From assembly GCA_039602395.1 (NCBI GenBank), contig JBCNJP010000027.1, positions 36,031,841-36,095,840 on the forward strand: DNA of 64,000 bases. Reading direction: 5' to 3'. This DNA is from Deinandra increscens subsp. villosa. Its lineage: Eukaryota; Streptophyta; Magnoliopsida; Asterales; Asteraceae. A program made the position numbers and the translations under genes. The notes beneath the pieces were generated by a model. The model was not told where the DNA came from and made no database searches. It was given only the letters and a program-made list of their open reading frames with translations. Numbering within the stretch: the first letter of the stretch is position 1; each line of letters opens with the position of its first letter. This document shows positions 52,130 to 64,000 of the stretch, one piece after another.

Positions 52130-55100
52130 CAAATCTCTATACAAGTCTCTTAGCAGTGGCTTTTCTTATTTCTGAGCCTCATTTAAAGCACGTTTAACCT
52201 GTAGATATAGAGTAATCCACTCAGAATCATACGGGTTTTATTTACGAAACTTGTGTTAAGTTAATGAAAATACCATCGCGATGATCGTCTTCAACATAAT
52301 ATGCATCTTCATCCTCAAAAGCTACGGTAACTCTATGATCGACCTGCATGATAACACACATGACCAACATTCAGCCCAACCCCTAAAAGTTTGTTGTGGA
52401 TACAGTGAATAGGTCAGCCTAACAATCAGTTTTAATTAATATGTTTACAAACATTAGCACATAACATACACAGGTAATTGTTGGTCAAGATTAGCACCTT
52501 AACAGCTGAACATAAACTGACTTGAAATTGATTCAACAAAGATGATACGAACACGTGAAAGTGGATGTGCGGGTCACTGCAATTGAAATTCTGTCACAGC
52601 AGCTTAAAGATGGTCATCTTAATTTTCTCAAATTACAAGTGAGAATACAACTCATATACTAATGTGGCTAACAATGAGTTTGACCCAATTAAAAGTAAAT
52701 TTTTACTATCTACACTTGACATGACCTCTTACCCTATTACACGTGACGAATTTAAAACAAATGGCAGCATCTCTAACATTAGAGCACTTTATATGATTTA
52801 GAAACAAGGCCAATAGAATCCAAAGAAAAAATATATATATTTCCTTAAAGATTGATGGTTCAGTAAATAAAATTAATTTGCCTAAATTGGCCATTTTCAG
52901 CACTGGTTCTGTTACAAAAAGAGAACTTTTAACCTAGGTTGGCAGAAGATCACTTTTAACCATATGTATGGGCTATGACAGAAATAAGAGTATTAGTATT
53001 TTTCTTTAAAAAGATAAGCAAAACAAATTTTGTTTCTTTTATTATCAAACAGGATTTCAACAAATGAAGATGGCTCATCTAATAATTACCTTAAAAAAAG
53101 TTCATGACAGTGTTAGTGAGTTTGAAGTTACCTGAGACCTGAGTATACATCACAATGAGCATAAGTTCATCACTTCACGACATAGAGGATAACCTAATAT
53201 GTACCTTACATCCCCTCTCCAAATATTTCTATTTGATAAAACATATAATGCAATTATAGATGACCAATTGAAAAAAAAGTTAGTTGGAATCTGAAAGTTA
53301 TACTACAAGAAGTTAAACTCATTGAGAAATCAATTGGTTCATAAGCAAATACTTGTGCATAATGTACTTTAAATAACAATATTTGAAATTAAGATTAAAC
53401 CAAATATCAAACAAACTACATATGAGAAAGCAAAAGGTAAAGATGCAATTAAATTATGTGAATGCTTACCAAGATTTTCTTGTTTGGCAGTAATATAGAA
53501 TGCATCAAAGCTATTCTCACTCTATAGTAATATGGAATGCAGCACCAGATTATACACAAGTCTTAAAGGTTATATCATTGAACTCGGTCAAGAATAACCC
53601 GAGAGAAATCAAAAACCCATTCCTCACCTCTTAACATGTTAACAACAAATCCCGAGTTGTAGGCTCACCTTTTATATCTGATTTGTTATAAAATGGAAGC
53701 TGACATGACAATTATTTGACATGTGAAGAAATAGCATATCTCAACCTGCACAAAATCAATAGGAATGAAAAATAGTAGTTGTTCTTGTAGCACCATCGCA
53801 TCGAGCAGCAGCTTCATGTTCTTGATGGGAAATGACATGGATAAAACAATTTAGGAGTATTTATAAAAGATTCACTTTTGGGCTACTGTCGACCCATTAT
53901 CGGGTTGACATGTATAAAGTTTGTTAAGTACTAAAACATAAAGTTTGTTAAGTACTAAAACATCATATATAATTTTAAAACAAATCCTTCTCGGATTATA
54001 TGGCAGGAATCAAACCAGGTCATCAAACAAAAGCAAAATAATGGTGGATTAATCAAACCAGCAAAATTATCATAGAGAATAAATTTATTGGAACGCAAGA
54101 GCGCTTCATAAGCAGATACCTCAATTAGAAGAAGATCTATAAACCATACCTTTTCTCTTCTGCAGGATTTTATGCCTACACTAGAATACAACAAATGCAG
54201 AAGAAAGTGATTATTCTCAGAACCTGATTACACCAAACATTATCCTAATTTGATTGCAGGTTTTAATCTAGGTCCTTGACAACACTTTCAGGTACATCAA
54301 AACAAATAATGCTCCACAATATAAGTGAAACATAATTTCACATAGCAATCGTAGGTTTAGGTCAAGAAAAAGAGCTTACAGATCAGTATTACCACATGGA
54401 CTAAAGAAGGGTCACTTTCAGCAAGGACATCGAGAATACCTTGGATAACACATAAAGTCTCAACACAAGATGATAATTAAGCAATATAAATTAGTAATAA
54501 AGTTCAACAAAGAACCATTTTAAACAAGCATCTCCATCTCAGCACAAGCATCTATAGAAAGTATGAAAGCATCTCCATCTAAACAATTATTTACTACATT
54601 TGAAAACTTTTAAAACCTTTAAACCTCTTGTGTAAACAACAACCCACTGTTACTTTCACAAACTCATTACTTAAATGTCATCATAATTGTTACTTTCACA
54701 AACTCATGTTAAAAATGCTAAAAGGTATTAATATGGTCTGATTAGAACATAACAGATTCTTAGAACATGAGTACAGATTCTTACAACATGGTATGCATGT
54801 ATCTTGGTTTATTAATCATTGGTATTTGTGATAATTGAAGAAGGTGGCTATCTTGTTTATAAGCAGCTAAATGTAATATATGAAGCTAAAAAGATGCAAC
54901 GTAACAGGGAAGAATTTGACCTTTCATTATTGATGGTATGCTTGGAAGGGGAGTGCCAATGGGATTATTTTAAAGCATAAATCGTTCCATTTATTTCGAT
55001 TGAACCTGCATAGCCTTCCCAATGAACCTACATCACCTCACCACGTGAATTCATATGAGAATATCAAGTATGATGGTTCTTCTTTGCAGTTATATATATT

Positions 55101-58100
55101 TAACTATGAAAACAGTGCATACAAAGTTCGTTGGAATGTAGATATATGTGAATTATATATCTACCAAAATTTACAATGAAATAGGCAATCAACAGACTAT
55201 TAGCAACATAGATTATAAGGCATATAAAACCATGCATATATTTAGGATCCAACCAAAATAGAGCTGATGGTGACTTTCTGGTTCAATCTACATAAACTAC
55301 AGAAAATTTTAATATACAACCAGTTCAAGTACTTCATCACAAATTATACTAATACTATAGATAACATGATTTTTTTAGTATTTAGAAATCTCCTATGATT
55401 ATATGTTGAATCTGATACAATACTAACTAATATGAATCAGATAAGAACATAAAGAAGCTATTAATCAACTAAGAACATAAATAAGCTCCGATAAAAGTAT
55501 TAACATGAATTACATGTGAATGAAGTTGAAGTATACCCACAAGGATATTAGGGTTGTTGAATGCAAAGAACGCACTGATAATTAACATCAAAACTCAAGT
55601 CACCAATAAATAAGTAAACATCAGATAACAGAAAACTAAGTAGAAGACAATGCAAAGGGATAACCAAAATCCGTAATTGCGAACTCACCACGCCATTATT
55701 CCTCATCGAATAATGAAAGGAAAAAGTAAATCGAAAGCTCAATAAAAAATAATACTCCTAGTGCCAATTTGAGCCAGGGATTTAAAATCTACATAGTACA
55801 GTATCCAAGTTAATCATAACAGATTTCAACGTAACTTGTTGGCGTGCAATGTAATCTAATTTGTTGATGTAAGTCATATATGCATACAGAATTGAAATGA
55901 CATAAGCATATAACATTTTGGCTTTGTTTCTTCCTTTGCACATCAAAATGGAAATGGCATAAGCATATAAAAATTGTAATAATCACAAAGAAACAAGATA
56001 ACACATATGAGCAGCACTAAATCCGTGGATAAACCGGTTTCTGCCATAATTATAGTGGATTTGTGCATTTTGATGATTATTAAGAAAGGTCACCGCGATA
56101 AAGAAATAAACGTGCTGGATAACAACAACGTTAACCAAACTCAAAGACACATAAACACACATACATGAAGCCAGATTGCAGCTCAACCGGTAATAAGAAA
56201 TTGAATAAAACAGGGTCTGAAGTCAAAAGCTTAAGAAGGTTACATACCTGATAAACCTGCTCTGCCCTCAAAGTAAACCCTGATAGAATATCAGGCACAA
56301 TTTGCACATCATCCTTCAATTCATAAACGGTTGCGGCTGTTGTAAAAAGAGAGTAACGTTCAATTAAGTGTATATAGCTAAAAGCCTAAATCATAGAGAA
56401 ATACATAACTGATATTAATGCTCAGGGACAAAAGTAAAAGTGTAAGACCCAATTTAAGAAGAATGGGAACAAATCAAATGAATAATAAGCGGTTAATGAA
56501 GATCATATTATCTAAGAACTATCATAGGAGTAAAATTAGACTCTCATAAATGGTTCATAACGGCTCCATTCCATGTTGTTCTGAATTTGCAATAATACAA
56601 AACATTGTTTTAAGAACTTTGGAAGACTTATAAAAGTATCATAGACTTTCCATGAACACATACGTACATTTTCATTAAAAGTTTATGCTCAATATAGACT
56701 TACATGACCAGGGCCAAATTATAATCAGAATCACCTTCGTTTAGAGCCTTTTACTGGCTTGAATCCAAAAAATTATCCAGCGCTAGTGCTTTCGATTGTC
56801 CTTGTGATCGGTTACCAAGAGATATTACAAACTGGACCTGTTACATACAAGAGAAAGCAATCAAAGCAGCAAACCTTCCTAAAAACAATAGAAGAATCAA
56901 ACATGCCAACAAACAAACCACAGTTGGATTTTGCCGTAAATCTCCAATCTTGGGACAACGAACACAACTTGTAAAGAAAAGACACTTAATATGTCAAATA
57001 TTCATGTTTTAATATCTTTATAACCTGAACGGAAACTATGTTTCATATTTAATAAAAGCTGGAATTTACTAAATGGTTGATGAATAAATCTAAAAATAAA
57101 AATATAGCAATAAAAATTAATGATTAATGCCTTTCAAGGCCGTAATCTATTCAACCGGCACAACTGTTTAAAATATGAATTCCTCAAATCTCTATATTTA
57201 TTCAAAATTTACCATGGACTAAGCACTTAAAAGTCTTATATGTTGGAAATTTTGGAAATACACCAGATTAAACAAAATTGCCACCCTTGTTTCAATCACA
57301 TAGTGTAGTTGCAGATTAAGTTATCTTACCTCTTATTTTGATAACCCAATTTAGAGACCTTAGAAGCACTTAAGTATCCATAAACCTGCACAAAAAAAGA
57401 GTTACAAAATTACAGACACTAAGAGAAATCTTGAATTGCTCTAAAGCCTTAGGGATTGCTCCCAATCCTATCAAATGATAGGTTTTTTCGCCTTTCTCAC
57501 CAGAACCTGTTTAAGTTAATCGAAAACCTCGTAAGATCATATCTGATAATTTCTTAGATTTTCTCACGAAACTTGAAAATATGAAATAGGGATTAAAAAC
57601 ATACCCATGATGGAAGTAAAACATACCCATGACGGTCCATGACGATTTTAGAAATGTGAAAAGCCACAATCCTAAAACTCAAAAAACCTGCAAAGAAAGA
57701 GAAATTAGGAAGCTACAGATATCATGTGAAAATTAAAGAAGAAGTAACATAGATTACCTTGGTAGCAAGAGAAGAGCATCGGCAGAAACACATGAAAAAT
57801 CACTTGCAGAAGAAAAGATGGATACAATAGGTATGTAATAGCAGATATAGTCGGAATAATCAGCAGCTTTTTGTTAAAATCTCTTCGAACAACAAAAATC
57901 TAGAAGAGAGAGGATAGATCAGCGTATCTGAAAAGATAACGAAACCCTAAGGTTATGGAAGTAGAAAACCTAAAATACTGATCCAATATAGAACCCTAAA
58001 AGCTTATACATCACTTACCTCAAACGAAGAAGAAATACAACTGTCTACATCGCTTTCTTCTGTTCGTATCTGCAACACAATGAGCGATGAGTTAACGATT

Positions 58101-58640
58101 ACAGCTAAGGTTATGGAAATAGAAAACATCAACTATCATCGATGCAAGAATCGACGTTCTATCTAAAAACGTTAACTATCAGCGATGAGAAAATTAATCA
58201 ACGAAGAATAAAGAATACAAAATATGGACAGAAGTGTTCTAAAACCAAAACAACTCGAGTAGTAGACGAAAGATTATAAGGGAAAATCTCAACAATCATA
58301 CCTTGTAAGTTCGGACCAGCAACAAATAGATAGGTCTTTTCAGAGTTTCGGTTGCCGATTGCGAGTTCTTTAGGAGAGATGGATGAAAGAGAGTGGCGGA
58401 ATGGATGTTTTGGTGGTTAACCTTGGCTGATTTGCGAGAAAGAGGGAGAAGATGACTGGAGTATGGACCGTGGATTTGAGATACCGTACTCTCGCTGGAA
58501 GCCGACTGATCGATCGGATGTCATCGCCGGGAACGTTTTATGTCGCTGAAGGTATGGATCGATGAAGATGAGGTCGGAACCGAGTGGGGAGGACAGGAGA
58601 GATGATGGCTGCTGAAAGAGATGGAGGCAGGTGAAATGAG
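52130..58640 (-). pseudogene. Scattered spliced exon fragments, unidentified gene(s)
   Basis: On the minus strand several short exon-like segments have GT-AG borders and open frames. Examples are about 58304-58620 (C/T-rich, like a 5' UTR), 58019-58072, 57332-57386 (VYGYLSASKVSKLGYQNK), 56255-56338 (ATVYELKDDVQIVPDILSG), about 54370-54450 (QGILDVLAESDPSLVHVV) and 52242-52343 (VDHRVTVAFEDEDAYYVEDD, then stop), followed by a segment reading YDSEWITLYLQVKRALNEAQ near 52172-52237. I cannot join them into one convincing protein or name the gene. They may be a real intron-rich gene with short exons, a decayed gene, or gene pieces carried by the Helitron whose end is at 51019. The intervening sequence is A/T-rich intron-like DNA. 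Confidence 0.35.
53917..53964. repeat. Short tandem duplication (24 bp, two copies)
   Basis: ATAAAGTTTGTTAAGTACTA followed by AAAC occurs twice in tandem. Confidence 0.85.
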
Positions 58641-58789
58641 AAAAAATAGTTTATATACCTAGGGTTTGTCATGTAGAGCAGCCGAGAAAAATGAGTTTTA
58701 CGCATTATAAACTTGTACACAATGCATTGTAATTTGTACGCGTCTTAAAATTAAGACATTCTCACTTTCTCTCTCCAATATGTATTATA

Positions 58790-59289
58790 NNNNNNNNNNN
58801 NNNNNNNNNNNNNNNNNNNNNNNNNNNNNNNNNNNNNNNNNNNNNNNNNNNNNNNNNNNNNNNNNNNNNNNNNNNNNNNNNNNNNNNNNNNNNNNNNNNN
58901 NNNNNNNNNNNNNNNNNNNNNNNNNNNNNNNNNNNNNNNNNNNNNNNNNNNNNNNNNNNNNNNNNNNNNNNNNNNNNNNNNNNNNNNNNNNNNNNNNNNN
59001 NNNNNNNNNNNNNNNNNNNNNNNNNNNNNNNNNNNNNNNNNNNNNNNNNNNNNNNNNNNNNNNNNNNNNNNNNNNNNNNNNNNNNNNNNNNNNNNNNNNN
59101 NNNNNNNNNNNNNNNNNNNNNNNNNNNNNNNNNNNNNNNNNNNNNNNNNNNNNNNNNNNNNNNNNNNNNNNNNNNNNNNNNNNNNNNNNNNNNNNNNNNN
59201 NNNNNNNNNNNNNNNNNNNNNNNNNNNNNNNNNNNNNNNNNNNNNNNNNNNNNNNNNNNNNNNNNNNNNNNNNNNNNNNNNNNNNNNNN
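58790..59289. other. Assembly gap (500 N)
   Basis: Exactly 500 Ns, the size many assemblers use for a gap of unknown length. ORFs crossing it are artefacts. The element whose PBS lies at 59599 continues leftward into this gap. Confidence 0.99.
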
Positions 59290-59389
59290 TTGTCGCTTTC
59301 CCCCGGAATAGTGTGCGTATTAGCGTTCGCATTTCGTATTCGTGTGTGCAATTTTCCTAAGGTTTTCCGTTAGACTACTTTGACACGGT

Positions 59390-59448
<59 letters not shown>

Positions 59449-59598
59449 GAAGTATTTACTTACACAGCAGGGTGAGTATCCCAGGTTGGCACGTAAAAAT
59501 TTTGTTTTGGGAATTTGTTTGTTCGTTTGTAACTAAGGTTTCAAGTTGCAGTTTCCAAATCGTTTTTCAAAAATGATTCCAGTTCTCTGCAACTTATG
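59290..59598 (-). other. Internal region of a minus-strand LTR element next to the gap
   Basis: This lies downstream (on the minus strand) of the PBS at 59599-59610, so it is the 5' leader of that element. It contains a long TA run (59394-59442) and no gene. Confidence 0.5.
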
Positions 59599-59610
59599 GC
59601 TCTGATACCA
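59599..59610 (-). promoter_or_regulatory. Primer binding site (initiator Met-tRNA) of the right-hand LTR element
   Basis: Minus-strand TGGTATCAGAGC, three bases inside the LTR border at 59614. It shows that the LTR at 59614-62266 is a 5' LTR in minus orientation. Confidence 0.88.
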
Positions 59611-61019
59611 ATCTGTCACACCCCCAATTAACCACTAACGGAGTTTATACCGTTAAGGGGTGCGAGCAAACCAGGACCACAACCATTAGTTACAAATACT
59701 AAACGAATCAGAGTAAAGTCCAAACATTCATCATAAAGCAGTTTAAGAGTTTGCAGCGGAAAGGAAAAACATGAGTATCTTAGCACTAACCACGTGCTTT
59801 AAATTACAAAACATAAATTGTTGTTCAATTCCCAAATTTAAGTTCAAAATGAAATAAGTAACTTCGGGTGCCATGCCAACCTCCGGTGGATACTCCTCAG
59901 CGATCTGCAAAAGTGAAAACCACACAAGTGTCAACCTAACGGTTGGTGAGTTCACAGTGGGCATGTCATGCAGTGGCCCGGTCTCATAAGCATATGTATC
60001 AACATATAGATAAGTAATAGTTTTGCAAAACGATGCCAAGTGCTGAATTATCGAATATGCACTAGTTAAGTAAAGATTAAAGCGGTCAACCGATATCACG
60101 GGTAGCTAATCCGGTTTCCATGCACTAAGGAAGTTCGTACCAAAGCTGACGTAATAGAGTTCGGCATTTGCCGATGGTTTGTGCCTCCAGTTGTGTTCCT
60201 CATGGGACCCACAACTAAAATAGGCTGATATTGAACTCCGTTCGGCCTCCAACTGGTTGGCTACACATTTGTGTACCGCAGAGCAGGGTTTGTCAAACCC
60301 TCAGTAGATCTACCCAACATCCCCTCGCTTCGCAAATTAATGGTACTAAATTGTTGAGGACTTTTAAGTTTTAAGGCATCCTTAGAAATCATGTGATATC
60401 ATTTGGTTTAGACTTTAACCTACACTAGTCATATTAAAACCGTTTATTCTGGATTTCATTTGAAATCCTAAAAAGAGTTAAAAGTGTCAAGATGGTTGTT
60501 CCGGATTTCATTTGAAATCCCAAATGAGTTTAAGTATTAAGTAGTTGGTTGCGGATTTCATTTGAAACCCCAAGGATGGACAGTTGCAAGTGCTTCCCAT
60601 AAAACACTCCAACTTCCATAACAGATATCCCATTTGGCAATACCTCAAAATGTCAGCGTTGTTTTTCGTTAAGTAATTCGTTGCGACCCAAACGGGCTCA
60701 CAATTAAAGGGTTAGTGAAACTCACCTTAGGTTGCTCAGCTTACACTTCAAATAATCCAATTATGATTGCTAACGAAGACCTAATAATCACATTAAGGTC
60801 TTAGGTGTTAGGTTGTGTCTAAACTTTAACTACGTCATTATGGCCCATAACATAGCACGTTGGAACTACGACTAGCTCGACATACGGACACACAACACCG
60901 ATGGTTGATCATAAACGAGGGTTCACATCACTCAGAAATCAAAGCATGTTTCATTATTGCATAATCATGTAAGTCATGGCATAACATTCAAATAAGTTGC
61001 ACAAGTTTGGGTTTTGGTC

Positions 61020-61395
61020 TGGCACAGTTTCGCTACACAGTTTCGCTATATGCACGGGCAACACTTTCGCTAGGGAATACCCGATGACACACTTTCGCTA
61101 GCTAGATTCGCTCGAAACTGGTTTGAACTTTCGTTCATAGAAGGCACAGTTTCGCTAGATAGATTCGCTCGAAACTGATGACACAGTTTCGCTATCTAGG
61201 TTCGCTCGAAACTGATTTAAACTTTCGTTCAGGAGTCTATGGTTGTTTCGCTCGGTAGTTTCGTTCAAGCAATACACTTAGTTTCACAGGCGACACTATA
61301 GTTTCGCTGCATAGTGTCGCTGGATGAATTTTCAAACAGTTTGCGAAACTACAGTTTCGCCTAACGAATGGGTAGTTTCGCTAGTCGCAGAAAAC
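61020..61395. repeat. AGTTTCGCT(A) minisatellite in the LTR
   Basis: More than a dozen copies of (A/C)(A/G)(G/C)TTTCGCT(A/C), often paired with ATTCGCTCGAAACTG, in irregular spacing. Inverted GCGAAAC copies make local hairpins. Confidence 0.75.
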
Positions 61396-61835
61396 CCGAA
61401 AATCTAACAAAAAATCAATCTAACAGCTTCCATACTTCATATAATTCAGTATCTAGCATGCATAAACATTTACCAACATTACACAAACAAATCTAACACC
61501 CTAAACATGGGTTTTCACCATCAAATCACCAAGAACACTTTTAAGCACAAAATGACCTAACTAGCATGGATCTTCATTATGGCATGATTTTACATGTAAA
61601 GTTGCAGACTTTATGCTAGATCTAACATTCCTAAGCATCATATCAGAAGCATACACGATTTCATGAAGATTTGGTCATGCTTTAAAGTAAAACACATAAG
61701 AAAATGCATAAAAAGTTCATGGGACTCACGGTTTTGGTTTCCAAGCTCGATGGATGATGGTTCGAGGCTGAGATCACGGTGGTCCTTGGTGGTTCACGGC
61801 TGGCCAGAAGTGGCTAGGTGGTGGCGGTTGGGATC

Positions 61836-61882
61836 CAACGAGAGAGAGAGAGAGAGAATGGGAGTGTGTGTGTGTGTTTTGT
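61836..61882. repeat. (GA)n and (TG)n microsatellites
   Basis: GAGAGAGAGAGAGAGA followed by TGTGTGTGTGTGTG within the LTR. Confidence 0.9.
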
Positions 61883-62266
61883 GTGATGTATGCAAAAATG
61901 AGGATTTAGGGTTTTGTTTTGGTTTATATACTAAGGCTTTGGTGGGCTTTCATTGGGATTTGGGCCCCAATGATTAGTCCATCATTAGCCCATGATTAGA
62001 ACAATGCATACACCCTAATACTCGATTAATCACATAAATACACAATTAAGCAATTTGTCATGCTAATAATAATAAATCGTGGGTTTAAATCACGTTGCAC
62101 ATAATTCCACATAGTGGCACATAACACATATAGACGGGTTCGATGATCAACCAAAGGTCGTGGACGTATTCGGTCTAGTTAAGTATTAGTTACTAAGTTA
62201 ACACTTATAACGTAACTAACGGAGATTGTCTAACAGAAGTTAACCTTGAAATTCTCGGATGTCACA

Positions 62267-62696
62267 TGAAGGCGTACCAGAGTCATGGGTTGGTTGTTGT
62301 TTTGGTCAAAAATCCACAAAGTGATTTCGTATTCCAAACTTAGAATGTGAGGTAGTGTGCTTAATGATTGAAATGATGGAATATCAAAGTACGAGTGTTG
62401 ACACAATGATGTAACGAGGGCAAATCCAGGATCCTTCAAGTTGCCTATAGGAATCCTGGCAAAAAACCTCGGGAGTCGGCCTGAAGAGCCTGCTTCCTCA
62501 CAGTTTTATTAGTCAGAAGTTGAAAATTACAATGCTTTTGGAGGATTGATCGATCGGGCTAAGTGTTACAAAGAATCAATACTATCAGAGCTAGAGTGTG
62601 TATGTGTTGAGTGTTTCTAAACCGATCGAGTCCTCGATTATATAATGATTACAAGGCTAACCAACTATCCCGGTCCCGGTCTCGAATTGTGATCTT
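62267..62696. other. Unassigned sequence between LTR and LINE
   Basis: No gene recognised. A minus ORF at 62230-62439 has no domain. The palindromic TCGATCGGGCT and CCGATCGAG elements near 62549 and 62621 are the only visible structure. Confidence 0.4.
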
Positions 62697-64000
62697 AAGG
62701 TGTCAAATATAGTTTTCGCGGATGATGTGTTGGTGCTTGGTGAGTGGTCTAAGTTAAATGCTGTCATTCTCTCTAGACTTCTTCGGGCCTTTTTCCTGGT
62801 GTCGGGTTTGAAGGTCAACCTCAGAAAATGCTCTTTATATGGGGTTAATTGTGATGAGGCTGAAGTGTTGAAAATGGGTAATTTTCTGCGTGTCAAAGGG
62901 GAGGGCTGCCATTCTCTCATTTGGGGCTCCGGGTGGGTGAGAATATGAATAAAGTTGCAAGTTGGAAGCCGGTTATTGATGCCTTCGAAGCCAAGCTGTC
63001 GAGTTGGAAAGCCTCGCATCTTTCTATGGCGGTGAGAGTTACGCTCGCTAAAGCTGTGTTGGATTGTGTCCCTTATTACTTCTTTTCCCTTTATAAGGCC
63101 CCGAGGAAGGTGATCAAGAGGTTAGAAACGATCAGGTTTAATATTATTTGGGGTGGGGGTTTGGAAAAAAGAAAGATTCATTGGCTGAGTAAGGAAGTGC
63201 TTATGAGGAAGATCGAAGATGGAGGGCTTGGGCTCGTGCCGTTGGATGTTAAGAACGTGGCCCTTATGGCTAAATGGGTCTGGAGGTATAAATTAGAGGT
63301 GGATAAACTGTGGCAGAGAGTTATAGAAGGTATCTATGGGATCGTTGGGCAAAGTGGGCTGATCCCGTGCAAGAAAAATTGTTCGGGGGTTTGGAGGAAC
63401 ATGGTGAGGGTGGAAGGGCTGCTGTCGAAAAAAGGGGTCAGGTTTGAGGAGTATATTGTCAAGCATGGGGAGGGGTGGGTGTGGAGGGGGGATTCGTCTG
63501 GGAGGTTTTCCGTCAAGGGGTTGTCGGACCTGATTAGAGACAGATTCCAAGGAGAAGGGCTTAAGGACGTGAGTTGGAATAAGCTTGTTCCTCCCAAAGT
63601 TAATATGTTGATTTGGAGAATGCTTTGGAAACGATTGCCGACTCGGACGGGTCTGATGAAAGGGGGGGGGGGGGTCATAATGCTGAATAGTTGCTGCCCT
63701 TTGTCGAAGATTCGGACGAGACTAAGGACCATCTTTTCACAGGTTGCCCTTTGGTGGATTCTGTTTGGTCGATCATTAGCACGTGGTGTAAAACTCCTCA
63801 AAAGTTCCTGTTCGACGTGAAGGACCTTATTGGGCCGATCCCTAATGGGCCGATGTCTAAAAACAAGGAGGTTTTCCTGGATGTAGTTGTCAGGGCCGTG
63901 ATATGGGTCGTGTGGAGATGCAGAAACGAGGCTGTGTTCGATAGGAAGAAACCGGTAGTTCAAAGGATGGTGGCTGAGATAAAAGGGTTGAGTTTCTTTT
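62697..64000 (+). pseudogene. L1-type LINE ORF2, 5'-truncated (RT C-terminal part and zf-RVT)
   Basis: Begins inside the reverse transcriptase with the catalytic motif FADD (62715-62726), then the thumb region (LKVNLRKCSLYGVN). After a frame change near 62900 it continues as NMNKVASWKPVIDAFEAKLS, with the Trp-rich WKASHLSMAVRVTLAKAVL region and GGLGLVPLDVKNVALMAKW. The zf-RVT domain follows (VPPKVNMLIWRMLWKRLPTR, then a C-P-L-C type segment). A G-run of 11 at 63661-63671 shifts the frame; downstream the reading continues as DHLFTGCPLVDSVW and RAVIWVVWRCRNEAVFDRKK and leaves the window. 5' truncation is usual for LINEs. The sequence is well preserved and G+C-richer than its surroundings. Confidence 0.9.

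Larger units (their letters stand above)
59614..62266 (-). mobile_element. 5' LTR (2.65 kb) of a minus-strand retroelement
   Basis: Plus-strand start TGTCACACCCCCAATTAACCACTAACGG and end TCGGATGTCACA, the same family as the solo LTR at 19341-22350 (shared start and shared CCCAA(T/C)ATCCCCTCGCT block). An adjacent PBS proves its orientation. The internal region and 3' LTR would lie left of the gap but are not seen there, so the copy is truncated or misjoined at the gap. The 61020-61390 part is a TTTCGCT minisatellite. Confidence 0.78.

Noticed and set aside
58751..59373. Long ORFs of about 190 residues across the gap
   Set aside because: They consist almost entirely of N codons.
63661..63671. 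Real frameshift in LINE ORF2
   Set aside because: It falls in a run of 11 G and may be a sequencing error; kept only as an uncertainty in the LINE entry.

Overview
This window reads as plant nuclear DNA. It is A+T-rich, has GT-AG introns, and has long stretches built from nested transposable elements. Several element families (gag-bearing elements primed by initiator Met-tRNA, CACTA elements with TNP2 and TnpA-type genes, foldback MITEs inserted in TA runs) look like those of large dicot genomes. I suspect a composite (Asteraceae), but that is an inference from style, not a proven assignment. I see no operons, bacterial genes, CRISPR arrays or functional tRNA/rRNA genes. One assembly gap of 500 Ns lies at 58790-59289.

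Layout. 1-4240: a Mutator-like foldback, a decayed hAT transposase split by a 366-bp solo LTR, and a Helitron-like hairpin. 4508-13539: a large solo LTR (target duplication TAAAA) split by a very young 6.2-kb LTR element on the minus strand (6808-12989). That element has two apparently identical 349-bp LTRs, one intact gag gene and no pol. 14218-16361: two more Mutator-like inverted-repeat elements, one carrying GC-rich cargo. 16816-47016: a nest. A hAT-type element (8-bp duplication GTGGTAAC) holds a 29.5-kb CACTA element (17420-46872, duplication GCC). The CACTA element has divergent genes: a TNP2-type transposase on the minus strand and a TnpA/Transposase_24-type gene on the plus strand. 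Between them is a 1.7-kb higher-order satellite. The CACTA element is in turn split by a 3.0-kb solo LTR, a second young gag-only LTR element inside the TNP2 gene (25725-31801), a Tourist-like MITE inside a TnpA exon, and a smaller CACTA element inside the last TnpA exon (42101-45805).

47557-48543 holds the only convincing host gene I see, a two-exon gene for a small secreted cysteine-rich peptide. 49092-51019 is an island of MITEs in TA runs, ending at a Helitron-like 3' terminus. 51020-58789 holds scattered, spliced, unidentified minus-strand exon fragments that could be Helitron cargo or a decayed gene. 59599-62266 is a PBS plus a 2.65-kb LTR of a minus-strand element running into the gap. 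62697-64000 is the 3' part of an L1-type LINE ORF2.

The most unusual material is in the two gag-only LTR elements. They differ in sequence but share a plan: a TGGTATCAGAGC primer site; a 5' leader packed with an element-specific short motif; one long gag-like ORF with zinc knuckles and coiled coil; no protease, integrase, RT or RNase H; repeated PPT-like tracts; and, about 0.75-1.0 kb from the 3' LTR, tandem hairpins whose stems differ between copies while base-pairing is kept. That pattern suggests selected RNA structure in mobilised but non-autonomous elements.
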